From Klebsiella sp. WP3-W18-ESBL-02 (GTDB lineage: Bacteria; Pseudomonadota; Gammaproteobacteria; Enterobacterales; Enterobacteriaceae): DNA of 64,000 nt. Below the pieces are notes generated by a model. That model was not told the origin of the DNA, did no database searches, and saw only the letters and a program-made list of their open reading frames with translations. Within the stretch, counting starts at the first letter, position 1; each line of letters opens with the position of its first letter. The stretch is taken from contig NZ_AP021972.1 in the NCBI RefSeq assembly GCF_014168815.1, positions 2,232,001-2,296,000 of the forward strand. Direction: 5' to 3'. This document shows, piece after piece, positions 1 to 7,427 of the stretch. A program made the translations under genes and the position numbers.

Positions 1-1
1 T

Positions 2-922
2 ATTCGCTCGGCGATGGAAACTTACCTGGCGCCGCTGCTCTGCGGGCAGCGGTTTAGCGGCGTGGCGTCGCTGGCCGAGAAGATGAACGCCAGCGTAAAG
101 GGCAATACGTTCGCCAAATCGGCACTGGAAACGGCGTTTCTTGATGCGCAAGGGAAGCTGCTGGGTCTGCCGGTGAGTGCGCTGCTCGGCGGCGCGCTGT
201 GCGAACGTCTTCCGGTGCTGTGGACGCTGGCCAGCGGCGATACCGGTAAAGATATCGAAGAGGGCAAACGCCTGCTGGCGGAAGGGCGGCACGATACCTT
301 CAAACTGAAAATTGGTGCCCGATCGCTGAAAACCGATATCGCCCATGCGCTGGCGATTAAGGCGGCGTTGGGCGATGCGGTAAGCGTTCGCGTGGACGTC
401 AATCAGGCGTGGGATTTTACTACCGCCGTTAACGGAATGCGTCAGCTTCAGGACGGCGGTATCGATCTGGTCGAGCAGCCGATTCCGCTATGGGACCGCG
501 CCGGACTGATTGCCCTGAGCCAGCGCTTTACGCTGCCTGTCCTTGCCGATGAGGCGGTCGCGACCGGTCACGATGGCTATGCGTTGGCCAGCGGCGGCTT
601 CACCGGTGCCTACGCCTTAAAAATCGCCAAAGCCGGCGGCCCGGCGCAGGCGCTTAAGCTTGCGCACATCGCGCAGGCCGCCGGTGTGGCGCTGTACGGC
701 GGCACCATGCTGGAAGGCACGCTCGGCACGGTTGCGTCGCTACACGCCTGGTCGACCGTCAACCTGCAGTGGGGGACCGAGATGTTTGGCCCGCTGCTGC
801 TGAAAGACGACGTCGTGACGCAGCCGCTGTCGTTCAGCGACGGGCAGGTCACCCTGCCGCAAGGGCCTGGCCTGGGCGTCGAGATTGATGAAGAAAAACT
901 GCGTTATTACGCCCGACATTAA
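2..922 (+). CDS. catB: Muconate cycloisomerase, 5' truncated by the window edge
   Basis: Cycloisomerises cis,cis-muconate to muconolactone in the catechol branch of the beta-ketoadipate pathway; cytosolic. The reading frame is open from base 2, so the N-terminal cap lies outside the window. The enolase-superfamily barrel residues are visible: a KLKIG segment with the paired lysines, then the metal-ligand series DVNQAW, VEQP and LADEA, and a later lysine in ALKIAKAGG. The gene runs straight into catC (11-base gap) and catA, so it is the first visible gene of a catBCA operon. Its usual LysR regulator CatR would lie upstream and is not seen. The call is firm because the neighbours are the next two pathway enzymes. 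Confidence 0.93.
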   Translation: MRSAMETYLAPLLCGQRFSGVASLAEKMNASVKGNTFAKSALETAFLDAQGKLLGLPVSALLGGALCERLPVLWTLASGDTGKDIEEGKRLLAEGRHDTFKLKIGARSLKTDIAHALAIKAALGDAVSVRVDVNQAWDFTTAVNGMRQLQDGGIDLVEQPIPLWDRAGLIALSQRFTLPVLADEAVATGHDGYALASGGFTGAYALKIAKAGGPAQALKLAHIAQAAGVALYGGTMLEGTLGTVASLHAWSTVNLQWGTEMFGPLLLKDDVVTQPLSFSDGQVTLPQGPGLGVEIDEEKLRYYARH

Positions 923-933
923 AGGATATTCGC

Positions 934-1212
934 ATGCTGTTTAAAGTTGAAATGACCGTCAATATTCCGCCGTCGCTACCCGCTGAGCAGGTCGATGAGA
1001 TCAAAGCGCAAGAAAAGGCATACTCCCAGCGCCTGCAGCGTGAGGGGAAGTGGCTGCATATCTGGCGGGTCGCCGGGCTGTACGCCAACGTCAGCATTTT
1101 TGACGTGGCGGATAACCAGGAACTGCACGATCTGTTAACGGCGCTACCGCTGTATCCGTTTATGACGATCGGCGTGCAGCCGCTGTGCCGTCATCCCTCG
1201 TCAATTCACTAA
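934..1212 (+). CDS. catC: Muconolactone delta-isomerase
   Basis: Converts muconolactone to beta-ketoadipate enol-lactone, the step after CatB. The 92-residue length is typical of this small decameric enzyme. The N-terminus MLFKVEMTVNIPPSLP matches the family start, and FDVADNQELHDLLTALPLYPFM is the characteristic second half. An AAGGA sequence about 8 bases before the ATG supports the start. It lies 11 bases after catB and 37 bases before catA, consistent with one transcript. Confidence 0.95.
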   Translation: MLFKVEMTVNIPPSLPAEQVDEIKAQEKAYSQRLQREGKWLHIWRVAGLYANVSIFDVADNQELHDLLTALPLYPFMTIGVQPLCRHPSSIH

Positions 1213-1249
1213 CAACACACCTTACCCTACAAAAAAAGAGGAACACGCA

Positions 1250-2176
1250 ATGTCCGTTAATCCTGCAAAACAGAGCGAACTGGAGTCTCTGCTGGCGATC
1301 AGCAGCGGCCTGAATGCCGAACTCGGCAACGACCGTTTTAAAGCCATTATGCATCAGGTACTGAGCGACCTGTGCCAGACCATTAAGAAATTTGATATCA
1401 GTGATGAAGAGTTCTGGCTGGCGGTGAACTATCTCAACGCGCTGGGCGAGCGTAAAGAGGCCGCGCTGCTGGCCGCCGGGTTGGGACTGGAGCATTACCT
1501 CGATATGCGCGCGGACGAAAAAGAGGCGGCCGAGGGTCTTTATGTGGGCACGCCGCGCACGATTGAAGGGCCGCTGTACGTGGCCGGCGCGCCGCTCAGC
1601 AAAGGATTTGCGCGAATGGACGACGGCAGCGAGGCGGGGGAGCCGATGTGGCTGCACGGGCGGGTGACCCGTCACGACGGCCAGCCGGTGGCGGGGGCGA
1701 TCGTGGACATCTGGCACGCCAATACGCTCGGCGGCTATTCGTTCTTCGATCAATCACAAAGTGAATATCACCTGCGTCGGCGGGTTGAAACCGACGCCGA
1801 GGGGCGCTATGCCGTTCGCAGCATCGTACCGTGCGGCTACGGCTGCCCGCCGGATGGCCCAACGCAGAAGCTGCTCAACCAGTTGGGCCGTCATGGGAAT
1901 CGCCCGGCGCACGTGCACTTCTTTGTTTCCGCGCCGGGATACAAGCACCTGACCACGCAGATTAACCTCAACGGCGACGCCTACCTGTGGGATGATTTTG
2001 CCTTTGCCACGCGCGAAGAGCTGATCGCCGATCCGCTGAAAATCACCGACGGCCTGCTGGCGCAGGCGCGCGATATTCCTGTGCCGCACACCGAGGTCAG
2101 CTTCGACTTCGTGCTGGTGGCCGCCACGCAGCGCGATGAAGAACAGCGCGGTAAACGCGCGCGCGTGATGGAGTAA
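1250..2176 (+). CDS. catA: Catechol 1,2-dioxygenase (intradiol)
   Basis: Opens catechol to cis,cis-muconate using non-haem Fe(III). The 308 residues comprise an N-terminal helical dimerisation region (about 1-100) and a C-terminal beta-sandwich. The probable iron ligands are Tyr163 (GGYSFF), Tyr197 (CGYGCP), His221 and His223 (RPAHVHFF), matching the Tyr2His2 set of the family. A strong AAAGAGGAA ribosome site precedes the ATG. It is the last gene of the cat cluster and is followed by a GC-rich hairpin and a convergent gene. No transporter or catD is visible, so the later pathway steps must be encoded elsewhere. Confidence 0.95.
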   Translation: MSVNPAKQSELESLLAISSGLNAELGNDRFKAIMHQVLSDLCQTIKKFDISDEEFWLAVNYLNALGERKEAALLAAGLGLEHYLDMRADEKEAAEGLYVGTPRTIEGPLYVAGAPLSKGFARMDDGSEAGEPMWLHGRVTRHDGQPVAGAIVDIWHANTLGGYSFFDQSQSEYHLRRRVETDAEGRYAVRSIVPCGYGCPPDGPTQKLLNQLGRHGNRPAHVHFFVSAPGYKHLTTQINLNGDAYLWDDFAFATREELIADPLKITDGLLAQARDIPVPHTEVSFDFVLVAATQRDEEQRGKRARVME

Positions 2177-2183
2177 ACGAGGA

Positions 2184-2206
2184 CGGCGCGCGGGCTGCGC
2201 GCGCCG
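2184..2206. terminator. GC-rich hairpin between convergent catA and proX-like gene
   Basis: Eight-base perfect arms (2184-2191 and 2199-2206) enclose a 7-base loop in the 46-base gap between two converging genes. There is no T-tract on either side, so it would be a weak intrinsic terminator. Position and stability are the only arguments. Confidence 0.45.
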
Positions 2207-2222
2207 GGACGTTGCTTGCTCG

Positions 2223-3221
2223 CTACTGCGCGGCGAGAGCCTGCGCGATCCAGCCGTCGTAGGTGGCCTGATGGGCGTGAATCCAGCCGTCGACGTGGCG
2301 CTGAATATCGGCCGCGCTAGATTCGCCCTGGTGCATCCGCTGATTTTGCGCGTTGACGTCGGCCAGCGGCAGCTTCGCGACGGCGAACAGTTTTGCCGCC
2401 GCCGGGTTTTTGGCCGCCCACGCTTTGTTGGCAACGATGTATTCATTGTTAACCGCGAAGCCATAATTCTTGCCGTTGGCTAATGCGGTATTTTGTTCTT
2501 TGAATTGCCCCGGGTTGGCGGAGTGCGGAACGGTTAACCACACTACGTCGGTCCCGGGCTTCAGCTCATCGCTTACCCAATAGGGCGTCCAGGTATAATA
2601 CAGTACGGGTTTACCGGCTTTATAGCGCGTAAGGGTATCGGCAATAATCGCGGAGTAGTTTCCCTGATTCTGGGTCACCGTATTGCTCAGACCATAGGCC
2701 TTTATTTGCGTATCAATCACGGAACCGCACACCCATCCTGGATTACAGCCGGCTAAATCTGCTTTACCGTCACCGTCCGCATCAAATAATTTCGCCAGCT
2801 GCGGGTCCTTGAGCTGGGAAATATCGCTAATGTGGTATTTATCGGCAGTTTTTTTGTCAATTAAATATCCCTGGGCAGCATTGCTGATATACGTGCCTTG
2901 ACGGTAGAACGTGGCATCACCGCCGCGGGCGTCATACATATTCTGCTGCATCGGCAGCCAGCTAACGGCCATATAAGTGGCATCTCCGGCGGCAACTGCC
3001 GTATAGGCGACGTTATATTCCACTTCTTCCGTCGGGGCAACGTCATAGCCAAGCTGCTTCAGCGCGCGGTTGATAAGCGCAGTCTGAAACGTTTCTTCCG
3101 GTAGGGTGCTTTGCACGGGGTGAACGGTGATGCCGGTACCCGGAAGGCTGGCGGCAAAAAGCGTCGGTGAGGTGAACAGCGCGGCCAGCGTCAGCGCGCG
3201 CAACGTGGGTGTTTGCATCAT
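2223..3221 (-). CDS. ProX-like glycine betaine/choline-type periplasmic binding protein
   Basis: Substrate-binding protein related to E. coli ProX (330 residues; here 332), which delivers betaine or proline betaine to the ProVW ABC transporter. A signal peptide is clear (about residues 1-23, ending LFA). The ProX hallmarks are conserved: VHPVQSTLPEETFQT near the N-terminus, AAQGYLIDKKTADKY, an aspartate-rich DADGDGKADL loop, NPGWVCGSVID and YYTWTPYWVSDELKPG. The tryptophans of the quaternary-amine cage are present in those motifs. Unlike proVWX, no ATPase or permease gene adjoins it, so it either serves a remote transporter or is a paralogue with a different ligand. The surroundings do not indicate which. 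Confidence 0.85.
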   Translation of the reverse strand: MMQTPTLRALTLAALFTSPTLFAASLPGTGITVHPVQSTLPEETFQTALINRALKQLGYDVAPTEEVEYNVAYTAVAAGDATYMAVSWLPMQQNMYDARGGDATFYRQGTYISNAAQGYLIDKKTADKYHISDISQLKDPQLAKLFDADGDGKADLAGCNPGWVCGSVIDTQIKAYGLSNTVTQNQGNYSAIIADTLTRYKAGKPVLYYTWTPYWVSDELKPGTDVVWLTVPHSANPGQFKEQNTALANGKNYGFAVNNEYIVANKAWAAKNPAAAKLFAVAKLPLADVNAQNQRMHQGESSAADIQRHVDGWIHAHQATYDGWIAQALAAQ

Positions 3222-3611
3222 AGTGACCTTGTTATTTTGGTGTGTTAAGCCAGAGGCGGCAGATTATTTCCGCGAGCACGACAACGGAAATAAAGAGAGG
3301 TCTGACGAATACGTCCTTCTGATATTTATAACAATTATTTAACACTAACATAATGCGTCGGGTAGGCAAGCCGTAATAGTGCGGATACGCTTATTCTGGA
3401 GCTAAGGATAATCTGAAAATAAAGGCTGAAAGCGTGCGCTATAGAGCGGTGAATACGAGGAATGACGGATATCGGACGCTATTTATCAGCGATATAGTCG
3501 AGAACATCATTCCCCTGAACGCCGCGGACGGTGAGGGGAAGCGGTGACGGCGGTATCGACGTGAGTGACCGCGCGATATCGAAGATTTCTCACAGGATGT
3601 GGGGTTAGAAG
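3222..3611. other. 390-base intergenic region
   Basis: Contains the upstream region of the minus-strand ProX-like gene and of the plus-strand pilin-like gene. The ProX-proximal part is AT-rich (stretch around 3320-3350 with ATTGTTATAAAT). Several short overlapping ORFs here have no recognisable protein character. I see no clear promoter pair, RNA gene or repeat. Confidence 0.4.
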
Positions 3612-3920
3612 ATGAAAACAGCACGTATGCTTTGCCTGGCGCTGGCAGGCCTGACGTTTGCGGGGATCGCGCAGGCGGAAAAGGGCGCATCGTCGGGAAG
3701 AATTCACTTTGTCGGCCAGATTGTTGAAGGCGGCTGCGGCGTGACGGCCGCACGCGAGGGGCTGGAGATCGCTTGTTATCGCAGCGGCGAACATCGGGTG
3801 CAGCAGGTGGCGCTGACCGCCTCGGCAGATACACCGTTGATGCGCAGCGTCGGTACCGTTAGCCATCGCACGCTGCCGGGTGACCCGCAGTTACAAGAAG
3901 TGGTTATTCAGTATCTGTAA
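3612..3920 (+). CDS. Small secreted type 1 pilin-like protein
   Basis: A 102-residue protein with a cleavable signal peptide (about 1-22, ending AQA). The mature part starts with GRIHFVGQIVEGGCGV, which resembles the first strands of the type 1 fimbrial subunit fold; the cysteine pair (GGCGV and IACYR) could form the usual subunit disulphide. It is shorter than a full pilin (about 150-180) and has no chaperone or usher beside it. A periplasmic or surface location is likely and the function is unknown. A truncated pilin is the alternative, but the ORF has a clean start and stop and a plausible GGGG-type ribosome site. Confidence 0.6.
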   Translation: MKTARMLCLALAGLTFAGIAQAEKGASSGRIHFVGQIVEGGCGVTAAREGLEIACYRSGEHRVQQVALTASADTPLMRSVGTVSHRTLPGDPQLQEVVIQYL

Positions 3921-3936
3921 GCGCTCTTTATAATGG

Positions 3937-4890
3937 CTATTGCGGCGGCGCGTGCTCAGCTTCGCGCAGCGCGCCCGGCGAATGGCCGACCACCCGTTTA
4001 AATGCCCGGCTGAACGCGGCCACCGAGCCGTAGCCGAGCTTCAGGGCGACGGTTTCGATCGCCTGCTGTTCCTGGCCAATATACTGAACGGCCAGTCGCA
4101 TTCGCAGTTCGCCAAGGTACTTTGCCGGCGTCGTGCCGGTGGCGGACAGAAAGCGCTCGGCGAATACCGAACGCGAAGTGCCTGCCTCTTTCGCCAGATC
4201 GGCTACGCTCCAGTTGAGGCCGGGCCGTTGATGCATGGCATAGATAGCCCGACTCAGGCGCGGATCGCGCAGCACCTGCACCCAGCCGCTGGCTTTACCG
4301 CACCCGGCTTCGACCCACCCACGCACAATCAATGCGGCCACGACGTCGGCTAGCCGGGCGAGTATCCCGGCAAACCCAACCTGGCGACTCAACGATTCCC
4401 GCTCCATCGCGGACAACAGCGCCTGTATTTCCGGCCGGGAAGACATCAGGCTGCTGACCATCATCACTTCCGGCATGGCTTTCACCAGCGGCTGCATGCC
4501 GCCGAGTTCGAAATTCATACACCCGGTAAAAATGACGACATTCTCACCCTCAGGGCAATGCGGACAGTGGATATCGTGGACCTGGCTGCAGATCGGCTCA
4601 CTGGGGTAATCGGTGATGGGCGTAACGGTGGCGGCATCGTCAGAAAGCAGGGCATGGCCTTCGCCGTTGGGAATAAACACCGCATCGCCGCTGTTTAAGG
4701 TAAAGCGTGAACCGCTCTGCATTTGCAGAATCGCGGGCCCCCGACTGACAAAATGGAACTGGGCTTTGCCGGCAACGTCGCCGAAAGAGACGCCAAACGG
4801 CGCGCTGGCCTCAAAACGACGATAGTTGACGCCGGAGAGACGCATGCCGCGCAGCAGTTCGCTAATCATATCAGGGGTATTCAGTGACAT
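3937..4890 (-). CDS. AraC-family regulator with N-terminal cupin domain
   Basis: 317 residues. The N-terminal half (about 20-190) is a cupin_6-type sensory domain with several conserved cysteines (CSQVHDIHCPHCPEG). The C-terminal half (about 215-310) is a double helix-turn-helix AraC domain: LNWSVADLAKEAGTSRSVFAERF, then a second helix pair ending GYGSVAAFSRAFKRVVGHSPG. The protein is divergent from an MFS exporter 115 bases away, the usual arrangement for cupin-AraC regulators that control the exporter. The effector is unknown. The cysteine-rich cupin could sense metal or oxidant (inference). Confidence 0.88.
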   Translation of the reverse strand: MSLNTPDMISELLRGMRLSGVNYRRFEASAPFGVSFGDVAGKAQFHFVSRGPAILQMQSGSRFTLNSGDAVFIPNGEGHALLSDDAATVTPITDYPSEPICSQVHDIHCPHCPEGENVVIFTGCMNFELGGMQPLVKAMPEVMMVSSLMSSRPEIQALLSAMERESLSRQVGFAGILARLADVVAALIVRGWVEAGCGKASGWVQVLRDPRLSRAIYAMHQRPGLNWSVADLAKEAGTSRSVFAERFLSATGTTPAKYLGELRMRLAVQYIGQEQQAIETVALKLGYGSVAAFSRAFKRVVGHSPGALREAEHAPPQ

Positions 4891-4973
4891 TGTCGCAACT
4901 CCGGACGAATTATCAAAAAATGAAGATTATCCATCATAGATCGTCCCGGCGGAACTTTCTATGCTTTGCGACA
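4891..4973. promoter_or_regulatory. Divergent regulator/exporter control region with an 8-bp inverted repeat
   Basis: TGTCGCAA at 4891-4898 and its exact reverse complement TTGCGACA at 4966-4973 bracket the intergenic space between the AraC-type gene (start 4890) and the exporter (start 5006). Paired half-sites flanking divergent promoters are common for AraC proteins. No binding data are available; this is a sequence observation only. Confidence 0.35.
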
Positions 4974-5005
4974 GCCATCACATTTTTATAACGGGAGATT
5001 AACCG

Positions 5006-6202
5006 ATGAATTCGTGCGTCGCAGAAAGCGGGACCCTGGCCCCCGCAAAACCCGCCTGGCGTGCCGTGTGGTCACTCGCCCTGGGGGTATTTGGTTTGAT
5101 TACCGCGGAGTTTTTACCGGCGAGCCTGCTCACGCCAATGGCGGCGGGCCTCGGCGTAAGTGAAGGCATTGCCGGGCAAACGGTGACCGCTACCGCGCTG
5201 GTCGCGCTGGTGACCGGGCTGCTGATTACCAGTGCCACAAAAAGTATCGATCGCCGCTGGGTACTGATGTTCTTCACGTTGCTACAAATTATCTCCAGTC
5301 TGCTGGTGGCGTTTGCCCCTTCGCTGCACGTGCTGCTGGCCGGACGGCTGCTGCTGGGGGTAGCGATAGGCGGCTTCTGGGCGATGTCGACCGCCACAAC
5401 CCTGCGTCTGGTCCCGTCCAGCGACGTGCCGAAAGCGCTGTCGATTATCTTCGCCGGCGTGTCGATTGCCACCGTCGTAGCGGCTCCGCTCGGCAGCTAC
5501 CTCGGCAGTCTGATTGGCTGGCGTAATGTCTTTATCCTCAGCGTAGTGCCCGGCGTGCTGGCGCTGCTGTGGCAGCTGTGGGTGTTGCCGTCCATGCGCC
5601 CGGAAAGCGGCGGTAGCCTCGGCACGCTGTTTACCGTGCTGCGCCGACCGGGGATGATCGGCGGGCTGCTGGCGACCATCTTTATTTTCAGCGGCCATTT
5701 TGCTTTCTTCACCTATCTGCGCCCGTTCCTCGAAACGGTTGGCCGGGTGAGCGTAGAAACCATTTCGCTGATCTTGCTCGGTTTTGGCGTGGCGAACGTG
5801 ATTGGCACCTCGATTGCCGGGCACCTGCTGGCGCGTAACCTGCGCCTGACGCTTGCGCTGGTGCCGTTTGCAATGGGGGTGCTGGCGCTGCTGATGGTGG
5901 CCTTCGGGCATCTGGCGCTGCTGGATGGCCTGCTGGTGACGCTGTGGGGGTTTGCGTTTGGCCTGGTCCCGGTGGGCTGGTCGACCTGGCTTGCCACCAC
6001 CGTTCCGGATGAAGCGGAAAGCGCTGGGGGCCTGCTGGTCGCCTCCATCCAGTTGGCCATCAGCGCCGGTGCGGCAGGCGGCGGGCTGGTGTTCGATCTG
6101 AACGGCGCGAGCGGCATTTTCACCGCCAGCGGCGTACTGCTGGTGGCGGCGATGATGGTCGTGTTGGCTGGCGTGCGGGGGAAAGGCGCGGTGGCCGAGT
6201 AA
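5006..6202 (+). CDS. MFS drug/metabolite exporter (12-TM, AraJ/NepI-type DHA1)
   Basis: A 398-residue inner-membrane major facilitator with about twelve hydrophobic segments. The segment LGVFGLITAEFLPASLLTPMA in TM1 and ATKSIDRRWVLMFF in the TM2-3 loop are typical of the DHA1 group that includes NepI, YdhP and AraJ. The ATG at 5006 follows GGGAGA at a good distance. Divergent transcription from the cupin-AraC gene suggests substrate-induced efflux. The substrate cannot be inferred from the sequence. Confidence 0.85.
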   Translation: MNSCVAESGTLAPAKPAWRAVWSLALGVFGLITAEFLPASLLTPMAAGLGVSEGIAGQTVTATALVALVTGLLITSATKSIDRRWVLMFFTLLQIISSLLVAFAPSLHVLLAGRLLLGVAIGGFWAMSTATTLRLVPSSDVPKALSIIFAGVSIATVVAAPLGSYLGSLIGWRNVFILSVVPGVLALLWQLWVLPSMRPESGGSLGTLFTVLRRPGMIGGLLATIFIFSGHFAFFTYLRPFLETVGRVSVETISLILLGFGVANVIGTSIAGHLLARNLRLTLALVPFAMGVLALLMVAFGHLALLDGLLVTLWGFAFGLVPVGWSTWLATTVPDEAESAGGLLVASIQLAISAGAAGGGLVFDLNGASGIFTASGVLLVAAMMVVLAGVRGKGAVAE

Positions 6203-6224
6203 ACCGGCCAGCGTTTGGGGGCTA

Positions 6225-6545
6225 TCAGGCGAGCAGATAGCTCAGCCCGGTAAAGGCCACCATGCCCGCAATGACCGTGGCGAACAGGCTACGGCTGAGG
6301 ATACCGACCAGCGTTGCCGCCGCTGCGGCCAGCAGTGAGATACTGATACCGCCAGCGGTTAACGCGGGTTTACCCACCAGCTCGGCGGCAATAATCGCCG
6401 ACATAATGGCGGCGGGGATAAAGCTGAGCCACTGCTGTAGCGCGGGCGGCATGCGGAATCGCGAGAGCAGCAGAATGGGGACGGTGCGCATGAGTGCGGT
6501 AACCACGGCGGAGGCGATAATGGCAAACAGAATTGAACGCTGCAT
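6225..6545 (-). CDS. azlD: AzlD-family branched-chain amino acid exporter small subunit
   Basis: A 106-residue protein of four hydrophobic segments, the normal size for AzlD/YgaH proteins. It contains the ALMRTVPILLLSRFRMPPALQQWL segment typical of the family. It starts one base after the azlC stop, so the two are translationally coupled. Together AzlC and AzlD form a membrane exporter for hydrophobic amino acids such as valine in characterised homologues. Confidence 0.88.
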   Translation of the reverse strand: MQRSILFAIIASAVVTALMRTVPILLLSRFRMPPALQQWLSFIPAAIMSAIIAAELVGKPALTAGGISISLLAAAAATLVGILSRSLFATVIAGMVAFTGLSYLLA

Positions 6546-6546
6546 C

Positions 6547-7287
6547 TTAGTGCTCCCCTTTGCTGAACAGGCGTAGCCCCAGCGTTGCGAGGGTTGCGGA
6601 AACCGAGGCCGCGACGATCACCACCACGCTGGTATCGACGTGGCCTGACAGCATCAGCGTAATCAGCACTGAAATCGCAATGGCGGCGGTTTCCAGCCCC
6701 CGACGGCGGCTGGTGAACCAGAGCATGAGCACCAGCCCGATAAACATCGACACAAGACTGAAGCTCAGCCCTTCCATCAGCGCAGGCGGCAGCGCCGAGG
6801 CAAGCCCGGCACCGACGATGCAGGCGAGGATCCAGTTTAGCCAGGCGGCCACGTTAATCCCCAGCATCCATGCAAACGGCACTTTGCCGTGCGTGCCGCC
6901 GTACTGAACGGCGACGCCGAAGGTTTCATCGGTCAACAGCAGGCCGCTGGCCACTTTTTGCAGCGTGCTGTGTTCGCGAAAGAAGACGCTCATGGCCGAG
7001 CTCATCAGCAGATAGCGTAAGTTGACCAGCAGGACGCTGACCACCACCGAGGCGACCTCCGCGCCAGCGGCCCACAGGGAATAGAACAGAAACTGCGCCG
7101 AACCTGCGTACAACAGACTGGCCAGCAGCGCCGTTTGCAGGGTGGTAAAGCCCGCCAGCGTGCCGATGGCGCCAGCGGCAAAGCCAATACTCCAGTAGCC
7201 GGGAATGGTAGGGAAGCAGGCCACTACCCCGGCGCGAAACTGTACTCTGGCCTCGTGATTGGACGACGCCGCTGTTTTCATCAGCAT
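6547..7287 (-). CDS. azlC: AzlC-family branched-chain amino acid exporter large subunit
   Basis: 246 residues with several transmembrane segments. Family hallmarks include GYWSIGFAAGAIG near residue 30, SLLYAGSAQFLFYSL, LLVNLRYLLMSSAM and the LTDETFGVAVQYG segment. It is the 5' gene of an azlCD pair on the minus strand. The sequence is AzlC-like rather than a close YgaZ copy, so the exact amino acid exported is uncertain. An alternative start two codons downstream is possible. A dyad lies about 35-50 bases upstream. Confidence 0.88.
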   Translation of the reverse strand: MLMKTAASSNHEARVQFRAGVVACFPTIPGYWSIGFAAGAIGTLAGFTTLQTALLASLLYAGSAQFLFYSLWAAGAEVASVVVSVLLVNLRYLLMSSAMSVFFREHSTLQKVASGLLLTDETFGVAVQYGGTHGKVPFAWMLGINVAAWLNWILACIVGAGLASALPPALMEGLSFSLVSMFIGLVLMLWFTSRRRGLETAAIAISVLITLMLSGHVDTSVVVIVAASVSATLATLGLRLFSKGEH

Positions 7288-7320
7288 TAATGATTCCCGT
7301 GATATAAAGCGCGATAATTA

Positions 7321-7338
7321 TATGTGTTCGTACACATA
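7321..7338. promoter_or_regulatory. Dyad upstream of azlC
   Basis: TATGTGT (7321-7327) and ACACATA (7332-7338) form perfect 7-base arms around TCGT, inside the only upstream region available to azlCD. It could be an operator for an unlinked regulator; no regulator gene adjoins. Sequence observation only. Confidence 0.35.
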
Positions 7339-7427
7339 CGATTATCATATGACGGAAGCGGGCGCACGCGGAAAATCGACGTTGGCGAGGGGAAATGCGG
7401 CGGCACAACGGGCCGCCGCGGTGTGGT

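Noticed and set aside
5282..5911. 209-codon minus-strand ORF opposite the MFS exporter
   Set aside because: His/Gln/Arg-rich shadow of a hydrophobic protein; no support.
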